A stretch of DNA of 64,000 nucleotides, taken from positions 124,001 to 188,000 of the forward strand of contig NZ_RFLX01000003.1 in assembly GCF_003696345.1 (NCBI RefSeq), given 5' to 3'. This document shows positions 39,713 through 51,410 of this stretch, piece after piece. Source of the stretch: Teichococcus wenyumeiae. GTDB lineage: Bacteria > Pseudomonadota > Alphaproteobacteria > Acetobacterales > Acetobacteraceae. Each line of letters opens with the position of its first letter. Position 1 is the stretch's first letter. Position numbers and translations under genes: made by a program. The notes under the pieces were generated by a model, which saw only the letters and a list, made by a program, of their open reading frames with translations, did not search any database and had not been told where the DNA came from.

Positions 39713-40425
39713 CAGAGGGAATTCAAGGAATGGATGCAGCGATCAAGGCGAAGCTGGAAGGCATCTCCACCGCCACGCTGACGACGGTGCTGTTGAAGAA
39801 GGGGCTGCGCAATGTCTGGATGCGCGGCACCAAGCCGCTGCGGGAAGGGCAGCCCCGCATCGTCGGCCCCGCCTTCACGCTGCGCTTCGTGCCGGCGCGC
39901 GAGGATCTGGCGACGCCGGAATCCTGGTCCTCGCCGATCTCCACCCGTGCCGCCATCGAGGCGATGCCGGAAGGCTGCATCGCGGTTGTCGATGCCATGG
40001 GCGTGAAGGATGCCGGCATCTTCGGCGACATTCTCTGCGCCCGCATGGCCAAGAAGGGCGTGGCGGCGCTGGTGACGGATGGCGTGGTGCGCGACGTGGC
40101 GGGTGTGCTGGGCACCAGCCTGCCGGTGTGGTGCAGCGGCGCGGCGGCCCCGCCCTCGGTGGCCGGGCTGACCTTCGTGGCTTGGCAGCAGCCGATCGGC
40201 TGCGGCGGCGTCGCCGTCTTCCCGGATGATGTCGTGGTGGTCGATCAGGATGGCGCCGTGCTGATCCCGCAGGCGCTGCTGGCCCAGGTTGCCGAACTGG
40301 CGGAGGAACAGGAACGCCAGGAAAACTGGATCATGGGTGAGGTGGAGGCCGGTGCCTCGCTGCCCGGTCTCTATCCGCCGAACGCGGAAAACAAGGCCCG
40401 CTACGAGGCCAGCAAGCAGAAGTAA
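39709..40425 (+). CDS. RraA-like protein / 4-hydroxy-4-methyl-2-oxoglutarate aldolase family
   Basis: 238 residues. The RraA fold is visible as FGDILCARMAKKGVAALVTD and DGVVRDVAGV, containing the Arg-Asp pair used by HMG/CHA aldolases to bind substrate and metal. Members cleave 4-hydroxy-4-methyl-2-oxoglutarate or 4-carboxy-4-hydroxy-2-oxoadipate, or decarboxylate oxaloacetate; some inhibit RNase E. Overlap with the YdiJ-like gene argues for a metabolic role with 2-hydroxy/2-oxo-dicarboxylates. ATG at 39709 is used; a second ATG at 39730 is possible. Confidence 0.85.
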   Translation: MTEGIQGMDAAIKAKLEGISTATLTTVLLKKGLRNVWMRGTKPLREGQPRIVGPAFTLRFVPAREDLATPESWSSPISTRAAIEAMPEGCIAVVDAMGVKDAGIFGDILCARMAKKGVAALVTDGVVRDVAGVLGTSLPVWCSGAAAPPSVAGLTFVAWQQPIGCGGVAVFPDDVVVVDQDGAVLIPQALLAQVAELAEEQERQENWIMGEVEAGASLPGLYPPNAENKARYEASKQK

Positions 40426-40428
40426 AAA

Positions 40429-40459
40429 AAACGGGCGGGCCGGAAAGGCCCGCCCGTTT
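40429..40459. terminator. bidirectional rho-independent terminator
   Basis: A 13-base stem (40429-40441 with 40447-40459) rich in G-C and a 5-base loop. It is flanked by an A run on the left and TTT on the right, so it can end transcription of the RraA-like gene (plus) and of the HU gene (minus), which converge here. Confidence 0.9.
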
Positions 40460-40463
40460 AGCC

Positions 40464-40733
40464 TCAGACCGCCTTCTTCAGGTTCGGCGAGGCCTTGAAG
40501 CGCACGGTCTTGCCGGCCTTGATCTTCACCGGCTCACCCGTGCGGGGGTTCATGCCCTTGCGCGCCTTGGTCTTGCGCACCGTGAAAGTGCCGAAGCTCG
40601 GCAGCGTGAAGCCACCCTTCTTCTTCATTTCCTTCACGATGGAAGCGACCAGGTCGGCGGCGGCCTGGTTGGCGGCAACGCCGGTGCAGCCGATGGAATC
40701 CTGAATGACCTGGGCGAGGAAGGCTTTCGACAT
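40464..40733 (-). CDS. hup: HU family DNA-binding protein
   Basis: 89 residues, the usual HU length. Conserved parts are the N-terminal helices (KAFLAQVIQDSIG), GGFTLPSFGTFTVRKTKARK and the arm region RKGMNPRTGEPVKIKAGKTV that inserts in the DNA minor groove. Nucleoid architecture protein. The start ATG at 40733 matches the HU N-terminus; the frame upstream is not conserved. It stands alone, with a shared terminator downstream. Confidence 0.95.
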   Translation of the reverse strand: MSKAFLAQVIQDSIGCTGVAANQAAADLVASIVKEMKKKGGFTLPSFGTFTVRKTKARKGMNPRTGEPVKIKAGKTVRFKASPNLKKAV

Positions 40734-41104
40734 CGTGTGTGCGACTCTCGTTATAGGTTGAGGCGCTTTATGGGGCGCCTGGATTTCTCCTGCGCGGAGC
40801 TTTAGCAACACCCTGCTACATTTTCCAGCTTTACGCTTTAGCGGATCGTTGTTGTGTCGAAGCAAGATTGCGGTTCCTCGCAAGCTTCGAGGCAGAACAA
40901 CGGGCTTTATTCAGGGTGAGAAAATGCAGCGCTAAGGCGCGCCCGCGCCGCCGGCCCGCCGCGCCGATTCGCGCGGAGGCATGCTGCGGCGCGAAAAGAT
41001 GCCGCCACAACGGCAACCGGCCATCTTCGGGATCTGCCGAAGATGGCCGGTGCTGCATCTGATTGGCCGGCGGCGGGCCGGTGGAAAGCTGGGAAAAAGG
41101 GCGC
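40734..41104. other. 371-base intergenic stretch between HU and aminotransferase genes
   Basis: No gene is seen. The part next to HU (40740-40900) has lower GC and should hold the HU promoter. Near the other end is the long hairpin at 41017-41050, downstream of the aminotransferase stop. Confidence 0.6.
41017..41050 (-). terminator. perfect 14-base hairpin after aminotransferase gene
   Basis: Arms 41017-41030 and 41037-41050 are perfectly complementary (CCGGCCATCTTCGG and its reverse), loop 6 bases. It follows the aminotransferase stop by about 55 bases on the minus strand. The downstream tract is only weakly T-rich (TTGCCGTTGT), so termination is likely but not certain. Confidence 0.6.
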
Positions 41105-42957
<1,853 letters not shown>

Positions 42958-43123
42958 CCGCCACCGGCGCCGTAGCGCGCCGGATCAAGGTTTTCGCTGC
43001 CCGCACCAGGGGTGAGGGCGGTGGCAATAGGGCCCCGGCGCGATGACTGCGCCAGGGGCCACACGCGGCGGGATACTTCCGGCCGTGCAGTTTGAGTGTC
43101 GTTAGGGAACAGGACCACACAGC

Positions 43124-44563
43124 ATGGCCAAGAAGCCCGCAGCCGCCGCAGCGCCCAGCGCTGTCTCCAAGGTCATGGAGATGATCCGGGAGAACAGCGT
43201 CGAGTACGTTGACTTCCGCTTCACCGATCCGAAGGGCAAGTGGCACCACACCGCCCAGCACGTCTCCACGATGGAAGAGGAGATGTTCACGGACGGCATC
43301 ATGTTCGATGGCTCCTCCATCGCCGGCTGGAAGGCGATCAATGAGTCCGACATGATCCTGATGCCGGACGCGTCCTCGGCCTGCATGGACCCGTTCGCCG
43401 CCAAGCCGCAGCTGATCCTGTTCTGCGACATCATCGAGCCCTCCACCGGCCAGGCCTATTCGCGCGACCCGCGCTCGACCGCTAAGAAGGCCGAGGCCTA
43501 TGTCGCCTCCACCGGCATCGGCGATGCCGCGCTGTTCGGCGCCGAGGCTGAGTTCTTCATCTTCGACAACGTTAAGTTCGGCACCGGTGGCAACTACGGC
43601 CACTACTCCCTCGACAGCATCGAGGGCCCAGGCGCCAGCATGAAGGACTACCCGGAAGGGAACATGGGCCACCGCCCGCTGGTGAAGGGCGGCTACTTCC
43701 CGGTGCCCCCGGTCGACAGCGAGAGCGACCTGCGCGCCGAGATGCTGTCCACCATGATCGAGATGGGCGTGGCGGGCGAGAAGCACCACCACGAGGTGGC
43801 GCAGTCGCAGCACGAGCTGGGCACCAAGTTCGGCCCGCTGGTGCAGCACGCCGATCACATGCAGATCTATAAGTATGTGATCCACAACGTCGCGCACAGC
43901 TACGGCAAGACCGCGACCTTCATGCCGAAGCCGATCTATGGCGACAACGGCTCGGGCATGCACGTCCACCAGTCCATCTGGAAGAACGGCAAGCCGCTCT
44001 TCGCGGGCAACGGCTATGCCGACCTGTCGAACGAGGCGCTGTACTACATCGGCGGCATCATCAAGCACGCGAAGGCGCTGAACGCCTTCACGAACCCCTC
44101 CACCAACTCCTACAAGCGCCTGATCCCGGGCTTCGAGGCGCCGGTGCTGCTGGCCTATTCGGCCCGCAACCGCTCGGCTTCCTGCCGCATCCCCTATGCG
44201 ACGAACCCGAAGGCCAAGCGCGTCGAGGTCCGTTTCCCCGACCCGACCGCCAACCCCTACCTGGCCTTCGCCGCCATGCTGATGGCGGGCCTTGACGGCA
44301 TCAAGAACAAGATCCACCCGGGCGATGCCATGGACAAGGATCTGTACGACCTGCCGCCGGAAGAGCTGAAGGACATCCCGACCGTCTGCGGTTCGCTCCG
44401 CGAGGCGCTGGAGTCCTTGGCCGCCGACCACGAGTTCCTGCTGGCCGGCGACGTGTTCAGCAAGGACCAGATCGAGAGCTACATCGAGCTGAAGTGGCAG
44501 GACGTGTACAAGTTCGAGCACACGCCGCACCCGGTCGAGTTCGAGATGTACTACTCCGTCTGA
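43124..44563 (+). CDS. glnA: glutamine synthetase type I
   Basis: 479 residues. Signatures: [17 protein letters not shown], metal and ATP binding [39 protein letters not shown], and the adenylylation Tyr408 in [15 protein letters not shown]. It makes glutamine from glutamate, ammonia and ATP and is the main ammonia assimilation step. The presence of the adenylylation site and upstream glnB indicate GlnE-type control. A strong terminator follows. Confidence 0.98.
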   Translation: MAKKPAAAAAPSAVSKVMEMIRENSVEYVDFRFTDPKGKWHHTAQHVSTMEEEMFTDGIMFDGSSIAGWKAINESDMILMPDASSACMDPFAAKPQLILFCDIIEPSTGQAYSRDPRSTAKKAEAYVASTGIGDAALFGAEAEFFIFDNVKFGTGGNYGHYSLDSIEGPGASMKDYPEGNMGHRPLVKGGYFPVPPVDSESDLRAEMLSTMIEMGVAGEKHHHEVAQSQHELGTKFGPLVQHADHMQIYKYVIHNVAHSYGKTATFMPKPIYGDNGSGMHVHQSIWKNGKPLFAGNGYADLSNEALYYIGGIIKHAKALNAFTNPSTNSYKRLIPGFEAPVLLAYSARNRSASCRIPYATNPKAKRVEVRFPDPTANPYLAFAAMLMAGLDGIKNKIHPGDAMDKDLYDLPPEELKDIPTVCGSLREALESLAADHEFLLAGDVFSKDQIESYIELKWQDVYKFEHTPHPVEFEMYYSV

Positions 44564-44587
44564 TCCCGCGCGGATCGGATGCGGAAG

Positions 44588-44617
44588 CGCCCCGGGGGAA
44601 ACTCCGGGGCGTTTTTT
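44588..44617 (+). terminator. rho-independent terminator of glnA
   Basis: Stem CGCCCCGG / CCGGGGCG (44588-44595 with 44604-44611), short loop, followed by six T (44612-44617). It lies 25 bases after the glnA stop. Confidence 0.92.
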
Positions 44618-44639
44618 GTTGGGGGCGTGGCTTGGCCGC

Positions 44640-45299
44640 TCAGCGCTTCCAGGACCCTTCGGGGAGGTCCTTGTCGCGTTCCGCCGCCGCCAGGGCGCGG
44701 GTGAGGCCTTCGCGGTCCAGCGGAATGCAATAGGCCGGCTTGGCACGCTCGAAGCGCCAGCTTTCGCTGATCGGCCCGGCATCGACGGCGTCGAAGCCGA
44801 ACTGGCCCAGCAGCGTGGCGACAACAGCCTTGGCGGCTGCGTCATTGCCCGCGATGGGCAGCGCGCGTCGGTGGCCGGAGGGCAGCGTGGTGCCGCTCGG
44901 CGCCAGATGGGCGACCAGAATGGCGTTCAGCGCCTTCACCACGCGCGCCTGCGGCAGGTGCCGTGCCAGCAGGCCGGTGGTGGTCTCCGTCCTGGCGTCC
45001 AGTTCGGGGATGCGCCCGTCGCGGTCCGGATAATAGTTGTTGGCGTCCAGCACGACCTTGCCCGCCAGCGGCGCCGCCGGCACCGCGCGGTACTGGTGCA
45101 GCGGGACGGCGACCACCACCAGTTCGCCGAAGGCGGCGGCTTCCTCCACGGTACCCGTGCGGGCACCGGTCTGGGCCGCGACCTCCACGAGCGTTTCCGG
45201 CCCGCGCGAGTTGCTGAGCATCACCTCATGTCCCGCCGCGATGGCAAGCCGCGCGGTGGCCTGGCCGATATGTCCTGCTCCGATGATCCCGATGCGCAT
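44640..45299 (-). CDS. NADP-binding reductase-like protein (F420-dependent NADP oxidoreductase family)
   Basis: 219 residues. The Rossmann fold starts at residue 1 (MRIGIIGAGHIGQATARLA) followed by the NADP-preferring loop LSNSRGPETL, and VVLDANNYYPDRDGRIPELD. The family includes Fno of archaea and many bacterial reductases of unknown substrate; F420 use is not shown. Convergent with glnA; monocistronic. The start ATG at 45299 is fixed by the fold. Confidence 0.8.
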   Translation of the reverse strand: MRIGIIGAGHIGQATARLAIAAGHEVMLSNSRGPETLVEVAAQTGARTGTVEEAAAFGELVVVAVPLHQYRAVPAAPLAGKVVLDANNYYPDRDGRIPELDARTETTTGLLARHLPQARVVKALNAILVAHLAPSGTTLPSGHRRALPIAGNDAAAKAVVATLLGQFGFDAVDAGPISESWRFERAKPAYCIPLDREGLTRALAAAERDKDLPEGSWKR

Positions 45300-45595
45300 G
45301 GCCCGATCCTGTTCCGGTGGAGGAGGAAGGTTGGGTCATCGGCGCTGCGGGGTAAATGGCGCGGGAGGCGGTTCTTTCCCGGCCGTGCGTGATAGATGCT
45401 GAACAAGCATGGCTGTGCTTGTCCGCTCGGCCGCTCGCGGTTCCTTCGCCCGCTGAGTTGCCACGACGTAGTGTGGTCCACGCGCCGCCAGGCATCATGC
45501 CGGGGTGAGAGGGGGCATCCCGCGAGATGCGCCTCCTCCTCCCTCATGGCGCCGAAGTTACGCGCCTTTCCCCATGCGGTATGGGCCGGGTCCGA
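45300..45595. other. 296-base gap without a recognised gene
   Basis: Lies between the reductase-like gene start and the end of the enolase-superfamily gene. It contains several short open frames without family or ribosome site. It must hold the reductase-like gene promoter; nothing distinctive was seen. Confidence 0.5.
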
Positions 45596-46727
45596 TCAGG
45601 CTTCGGCCAGCACTTTCGCGCCGGCGCGCAGCGAAGCCTCGGTCACGCTGATGCCGAGCCCCGGCCCATCTGGCACCACCACGGCGCCGTCGCGGTTGGC
45701 GATGCGCTCTTCCAGCACGTCTTCCGTCAGCACGTGGTGCGGCATGTAGAATTCGCAGCCGAGCGAGATGCCGGGCGTGGCCGCGATCATCTGCGTGCCG
45801 GCGGCGAGCGCGATGCCGCCTTCCCACAGCGTGCCGCCATAGCCCGGCAGGCCGGCGGTATCGGCGATGGCCATCATCTGCTGCGCGCGCAGCATGCCGC
45901 CGCATTTCATCAGCTTGACGCTGATGGCATCCGCCGCCTGCCGCCGGACCACTTCCAGCAGGTCCGTGGCGTCGAAGCAGCTTTCATCGGCCAGGATGGG
46001 CGTATCCAGTGCGCTCGCGAAGCCGGCCATGGCGTCCAGGTGCCGGCGCGGCACGGGCTGCTCGATGAAGGTGGGGCGGAAGCGGTCCACGTCCCGCAGC
46101 ACCACCATGGCGCGGAAAGGCTCCAGCGCCTGGTTGTAGTCCAGGCGCAGGTCGACCGTGTCGCCGAAGGTGTCGCGGATGGCTTCCAGATGCGCCATGT
46201 CCTCGGCATGCGGCTTCACACCCGTCTTCACCTTGAAGAGGCGGTTGCCGGCGGGGACCATGGCCTTCATCCGCTCCAGGTCCGCGCTGAAATCCGGGTC
46301 GGCGATGGAGAAGGAGAGGGGGATGCTGTCCCGCACCCGCCCGCCCAGCAGATCGGCCACCGAGACACCCTGCGCCTTGCCCAGGATATCCAGCACCGCC
46401 ATCTCGATCCCCGCCTTGGCATCGGTGCAGCCGGTGACGGCGCGGTCCATCTTCGCCAGCAGCTCGCGCAAACGGCGGGCGGGATGGCCCTGCACCAGCG
46501 GGCGCAGGTAAAGATCCAGCGCGGAGAAGGCACTTTCCGGCGTGTTGGTGAAAACTTCCCAGGGCGCGGCCTCGCCCCAGCCGGTGATGCCGCAGCGGGT
46601 GGTGAGTTGGATCAGCACGCGCTTGACGCTGCCGCGCACGCTGCCCACGCCCTGGGCGCGGGCCATCTTGATCGGGCTTTCGACCAGATAGAGCTTCAGG
46701 TGGTCGAGGATGGGTCCGGCCGTCACG

Positions 46728-46735
<8 letters not shown>
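45596..46735 (-). CDS. enolase-superfamily enzyme (muconate-lactonizing subgroup)
   Basis: 379 residues. N-terminal capping domain to about residue 125, then the barrel with catalytic KxK (FKVKTGVK), metal ligands in LRLDYNQALEP, TFIEQPVPR and ILADESCF, and the second catalytic Lys in ISVKLMKCGG. The C-terminal part has GTLWEGGIALAAGTQMI and GCEFYMPHHVLTEDVL. All acid/base residues are present, so it is probably active as an epimerase, racemase or dehydratase of an amino-acid-like substrate. It overlaps the end of the amino-acid ABC ATPase by 8 bases, so its substrate is probably what that importer brings in; cis-3-hydroxyproline or betaine derivatives are candidates. Confidence 0.85.
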
Positions 46736-47495
<760 letters not shown>

Positions 47496-47505
47496 CGCGG
47501 GTGCC

Positions 47506-48168
47506 TCAGTCTGCGCGGGACAGGCGGCGCTCCAGGCGGCCGACCAGCAGGGTGAGCGGGAAGAGGATGACGAAGTAGATCACCGCCACCAGCGAATAGA
47601 TTTCCAGCGGGCGGTAGGTGTCATGCGCCACGGCCTGACCCTGGTAGAGCAGGTCCGGCACCGCCAGCACCGAAACCAGCGAGGTGTTCTTGAGCTGGAT
47701 GATGGACTGGTTCATCAGCGGCGGCACCATGCGCTTCAGCGCCTGCGGCAGCACGATGCGGCGCATGGACTGCGCGGGCGTCATACCCAGTGCCAGCGCG
47801 GCTTCCGTCTGCCCGGTCTCGATGGAATTGATGCCGCCACGGATGATCTCGGCATAGAAGGCGCCGCCGTAGAGCGAGAGGGCCAGGGTGGCGGCCGTGA
47901 TGGCCGACATCTCGATGCCTGTCAGGATCGGCAGGGCGTAATAGAACCACACCAGCTGCACCAGCACCGGCGTGCAGCGGAAGACTTCCACATAGGCCTG
48001 GGCCAGCCAGCGCAGCGGCGCGAGGCGCGACAGGCGCAGCAACCCCGCGAGAAGGCCCACCGCCAGCCCCAGCACCACGATACCGACCGTGAAGAGCAGG
48101 GTGACGACCGTGCCGTTCACGAACAGCCAGCGGTAGCTCCAGATGAACGAAAAATCCCATTGATACAT
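47506..48168 (-). CDS. polar amino acid ABC transporter permease
   Basis: 220 residues with about five membrane helices; HisM/GlnP family. The motif VEVFRCTPVLVQLVWFYYAL and the EAA loop ALALGMTPAQSMRRIVLPQA are typical. Only one permease gene is present, so it probably works as a homodimer. The ATG at 48168 gives the conserved start (MYQWDFSFIWSY). Confidence 0.93.
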   Translation of the reverse strand: MYQWDFSFIWSYRWLFVNGTVVTLLFTVGIVVLGLAVGLLAGLLRLSRLAPLRWLAQAYVEVFRCTPVLVQLVWFYYALPILTGIEMSAITAATLALSLYGGAFYAEIIRGGINSIETGQTEAALALGMTPAQSMRRIVLPQALKRMVPPLMNQSIIQLKNTSLVSVLAVPDLLYQGQAVAHDTYRPLEIYSLVAVIYFVILFPLTLLVGRLERRLSRAD

Positions 48169-48233
48169 TGCTGGCTGGTCCAGTGTGCTGCCTGCGGTGG
48201 GCGGCGCGGCCAGAGGGCCGCGCCGCGGGAGAC

Positions 48234-49073
48234 TTAGAGCGTGACGCCCGGCGGGAAGTCGTTCTCGGAGATGCCGACCAGCTCCATGTTGGAGACGATG
48301 GCATGGCGCACCGCGCCCAGGCCCTTGTTGAACTCGATCCAGACATTGACGAAGTCGCGCCAGGTCTTGTCCTGCTCCCGCCGGAAGCCGGCGTTGGAGG
48401 TGGTGCCGAAGATCGGTGTCGGCACCATAACCTCGCCCAGCGCCGGGTTCTTCTTCTTGGCTGTCAGCGCCAGGATCAGCACGATGCACTGCGCGTCCAC
48501 CCGGCCGCTCTGCACCGCCATGGTCGCCTCATCGGCCGTCTTGAAGCGCGAGATCTGCGCCTTGGGGCAGAGCCGCGTCACGATCTGGTCCTGCGAGGAA
48601 CCGAGATCGACCGAGATCTTCACCTCCGGCCTGTTCATCTCCTCCCAGGTCTTTGCCTGGAAGCCGCGCTTGGTGATGAAGCTGAAGGCATTGGAGAAGC
48701 AGGGGACGGAGAAATCCACCACCAGCGCACGCTTCGGCGTCGGGTTCAGGCCGAAGAAGATGTCGATCTTGTTGGACTGCAGATCGAGCACCGCGTTGCC
48801 CCAGGTCGTCTCGTTCAGTTCGAGTTCGACCTCCAGTTCCTCCGCCAGCATCTTCGCCATATCGACGTAGAAGCCGCGCCACTGACCGCTGGCGAGATCC
48901 TTGTGATAATAGGGTGCGCCGCCCGGCACGGCGGCCGTGCGCAGCTTCTTGGTGCGGCGGATGCGGTCGAAGGTCGATTCGTTGGCGGCCTGGGCGGAGG
49001 CTGGCGTGGCGGCGCCGGCCGCCATCGCCAGGGCCAGACCGGCCGCGCTGCCCACCATGCGGCGTGAGACCAT
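48234..49073 (-). CDS. amino acid ABC transporter periplasmic binding protein
   Basis: 279 residues. Signal peptide VGSAAGLALAMAAGAATPAS, then a family 3 solute-binding fold (LRTAAVPGGAPYYHKDL, GFYVDMAKMLAEELEVELEL, IDIFFGLNPTPKRALVVDFS). It captures a polar amino acid or derivative in the periplasm. ATG at 49073 with AGGAGC upstream; an earlier in-frame ATG would give a 23-residue unrelated extension. First gene of the binding protein - permease - ATPase - enolase-superfamily operon. Confidence 0.93.
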   Translation of the reverse strand: MVSRRMVGSAAGLALAMAAGAATPASAQAANESTFDRIRRTKKLRTAAVPGGAPYYHKDLASGQWRGFYVDMAKMLAEELEVELELNETTWGNAVLDLQSNKIDIFFGLNPTPKRALVVDFSVPCFSNAFSFITKRGFQAKTWEEMNRPEVKISVDLGSSQDQIVTRLCPKAQISRFKTADEATMAVQSGRVDAQCIVLILALTAKKKNPALGEVMVPTPIFGTTSNAGFRREQDKTWRDFVNVWIEFNKGLGAVRHAIVSNMELVGISENDFPPGVTL

Positions 49074-49114
49074 GTTAACTTGCTCCTGTTCCTGTGCCCG
49101 GACCTCTGGCCCGC

Positions 49115-49142
49115 GTGCATTCCGACTGGCGCGACAATGCAC
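49115..49142. promoter_or_regulatory. inverted repeat GTGCATT-N14-AATGCAC
   Basis: Perfect 7-base arms in the divergent region between the amino-acid binding protein gene and the purine permease gene, 42 bases before the former. A possible operator; a further GTGCAT half-site lies at 49153-49158. Confidence 0.3.
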
Positions 49143-49279
49143 GCCGCGTGCCGTGCATGGCTAGGCTTCTAGACGCGCTTCCCGCCGGCTGGTAGCGCCC
49201 CCGCCATCGCGGTTGTCGCAAGGGCAGGGTGGCTCCTATCCTGCATTGCGACATCAGGACATTCCGGGGGATTTCCGTT

Positions 49280-50569
49280 TTGGATCGCTTCTTCAGCCTC
49301 TCGGCACGCGGCACCACGCCGCGGACCGAGATCATGGCCGGCCTCGCCACCTTCCTGACCATGGCCTATATCGTCGTGGTCAACCCGGGCATGATGGCCG
49401 CCGCCGGCCTCGACCATGGTGCGGCCTTCGTGGCCACCTGCCTCGCGGCCGCCATCGGCTCGGCGCTGATGGCTTTCCTGGCCAACTACCCCATCGCCCT
49501 GGCGCCCGGCATGGGGCTGAACGCCTATTTCGCCTTCGCGGTGGTGGGCGGCATGGGCGTGCCCTGGCAGGTGGCGCTGGGCGCGGTCTTCCTGTCCGGC
49601 CTCATCTTCTTCGTGGTCTCGCTGGCGGGCTTCCGGGAATGGCTGATCAATTCCATTCCCTTTTCACTGAAGCTAGGCATCGCCGCCGGCATCGGGCTGT
49701 TCCTGGGCTTCATCGGCCTGCGCGGCATGGGGCTGGTGGCGGACAACCCCGCCACGCTGGTGCAGCTCGGCTCGCTGCATGAAACATCGACCCTGCTGTC
49801 CTGCATCGGCTTCGTGCTGATCGCGGGCCTGGTGGCGCGGGGCGTCACGGGCGGCATTGTCATCGGCATCATCGTCACGGCGCTGCTGGGCGTGCCCTTC
49901 GGCCTGACCACCTATCACGGCATCGTCTCCCTGCCGCCCTCCCTGGCGGCGACCTTCATGCAGATGGATATCGCCGGCGCCGTCAGCCTGGGCCTGCTGG
50001 GCATCGTCTTCACCTTCTTCATGGTGGACCTGCTGGACAATGCCGGCACGCTGATCGCCACCACCCACCGCGCCGGGCTGATGGAGAAGGACGGTTCCGT
50101 GCCCCGGCTGGGCCGGGCGCTCATGGCGGATTCCGGCGGCGCCATGATCGGTGCCGTGCTCGGCACCTCCACCACCGTCAGCTACATTGAAAGCGCGGCG
50201 GGCGTGCAGGCCGGCGGCCGCACCGGCCTGACGGCGCTGACGGTCGCGGTGCTGTTCCTGCTGACGCTGTTCCTGGCGCCGCTGGCGACCTCCATCCCCG
50301 GCTTCGCCACGGCGCCGGCCCTGGTGCTGGTAGCCTGCCTGATGATGCAGGGCCTGCGGGACCTGGCCTGGGACGACACCACCGAATACCTGCCGGCCGT
50401 GGTCACCGCCATTTCCATGCCCTTCAGCTTCTCCATCGCCACGGGCATCGGCCTCGGCTTCATCACCTATGCTCTGGTGAAGGTGGTGGCCGGCCGGGCT
50501 GGCGAGGTCCATGGCGCGGTCTGGCTGATCGCGGCGCTTTCGGCCATCAAGTTCTACCTGGGGGCCTGA
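49280..50569 (+). CDS. NCS2-family purine permease (AzgA/GhxP type)
   Basis: About 429 residues with about 12-14 membrane segments. Family motifs are EIMAGLATFLTMAYIVVVNP near the N-terminus, APGMGLNAYFAF and GTSTTVSYIESAAGVQAGGR. AzgA-type proteins import adenine, guanine or hypoxanthine with protons. The start is a TTG at 49280, eight bases after GGGGGA; the conserved N-terminus LDRFFSLSARGTTPRTEI begins there. It is followed by two hairpins that probably end transcription. Confidence 0.92.
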   Translation: MDRFFSLSARGTTPRTEIMAGLATFLTMAYIVVVNPGMMAAAGLDHGAAFVATCLAAAIGSALMAFLANYPIALAPGMGLNAYFAFAVVGGMGVPWQVALGAVFLSGLIFFVVSLAGFREWLINSIPFSLKLGIAAGIGLFLGFIGLRGMGLVADNPATLVQLGSLHETSTLLSCIGFVLIAGLVARGVTGGIVIGIIVTALLGVPFGLTTYHGIVSLPPSLAATFMQMDIAGAVSLGLLGIVFTFFMVDLLDNAGTLIATTHRAGLMEKDGSVPRLGRALMADSGGAMIGAVLGTSTTVSYIESAAGVQAGGRTGLTALTVAVLFLLTLFLAPLATSIPGFATAPALVLVACLMMQGLRDLAWDDTTEYLPAVVTAISMPFSFSIATGIGLGFITYALVKVVAGRAGEVHGAVWLIAALSAIKFYLGA

Positions 50570-50589
50570 ATACGCGAAGGGCGCGCCCC

Positions 50590-50612
50590 CGGTTGGGGAG
50601 CACGCCCTTTGT
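50590..50612 (+). terminator. hairpin after purine permease (first)
   Basis: Part of an inverted repeat AAGGGCG (50577-50583) / CGCCCTT (50603-50609) followed by TG; a weak terminator candidate directly after the permease stop. The interval given covers its right part and loop. Confidence 0.4.
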
Positions 50613-50640
50613 GGCCCGCGAAAGGCCGGCAGGTCCAGGC

Positions 50641-50667
50641 GCCGGGGCTTTCACCCCGGCGTCTTTT
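50641..50667. terminator. terminator between converging permease and transglycosylase genes
   Basis: Stem GCCGGGG (50641-50647) / CCCCGGC (50654-50660), 6-base loop, followed by GTCTTTT on the plus strand. Confidence 0.75.
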
Positions 50668-51410
50668 CAGTTGTTCGGCGCTTCCGCCAGTTCGAGCAGC
50701 TGCACGCCGCTACGGCGCACCCACGCGATCTCGCCACGGCCGCAGCCGGTGCGGCCCAGCACATTCTCGCCCGGCACCACGACCTCCAGCTTCGCCTCCA
50801 CACGGCAGACCAGCTTGTTGGAGCTGCCGGGGGCCGCGCCGTTCCAGGCACGGATGGCATCCGCCCAGTTGCCCAGGCGGTCATACTGCATCCGCAGGTG
50901 CTTGGCGGCCCAGACGGTCGCCTTCCTGGGGTCCAGCGGCCAGTTGCTGCCGCGCCGGTCATGCACACGGGCATTGACCTGGACACAGCCAGCCATCACG
51001 GACTGGCGCGCACCGGCGCCGTCAAGCAACCTCGCGGCCTCCCCGGCTGTTTCCGGGTAGTAAGAGCGCCCGCCGATATTCAACGCGTGGGCGTGCAGAC
51101 CGGACTCGGCCAGAGCAACGGCGACCAGGAGGCCGTCCGGCAAATCGTAGGCTGCCTCAGCCGCGCGGGCGGCATCAAGGCAGGCGGAGCGTGGTCCAGC
51201 TGCCTCTGCGGGCCTGGACATCAGGGTGGGCGCTCCGAGGACGAGGGCCGCCGCAAAGGCCACGACCGCCAGCCGGGAAGGCTGGTAAGGACGCGCCCGA
51301 TGCGCATGACCCGCGTTCCGGAGCGAACAGGCGCTCCGTGCGGTTTTGCACGGGAACGCCGCGGGTCTGCGCCGATGCGGGGGCATCAGCCGGCTTTTCG
51401 CGGACGTCAT
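50667..51410 (-). CDS. lytic transglycosylase-like (SLT) exported protein
   Basis: Up to 247 residues. A hydrophobic segment (LAVVAFAAALVLGAPTL, about residues 47-63) ends in an AxA-type site (PAEAAG). It is followed by a lysozyme-like domain: AAEAAYDLPDGLLVAVALAE with the likely catalytic Glu in ALAESG, then GCVQVNARVHD and AAKHLRMQYDRLGNW. It probably cleaves peptidoglycan in the periplasm. The start is uncertain: with ATG at 51410 the signal segment is preceded by 45 basic residues, which is unusual, so the true start may be inside. Confidence 0.75.
   Translation of the reverse strand: MTSAKSRLMPPHRRRPAAFPCKTARSACSLRNAGHAHRARPYQPSRLAVVAFAAALVLGAPTLMSRPAEAAGPRSACLDAARAAEAAYDLPDGLLVAVALAESGLHAHALNIGGRSYYPETAGEAARLLDGAGARQSVMAGCVQVNARVHDRRGSNWPLDPRKATVWAAKHLRMQYDRLGNWADAIRAWNGAAPGSSNKLVCRVEAKLEVVVPGENVLGRTGCGRGEIAWVRRSGVQLLELAEAPNN

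Noticed and set aside
45396-45749. Open frame on the plus strand between the reductase-like and enolase-superfamily genes
   Set aside because: No ribosome site, product low in complexity and it runs antisense into the enolase-superfamily gene.
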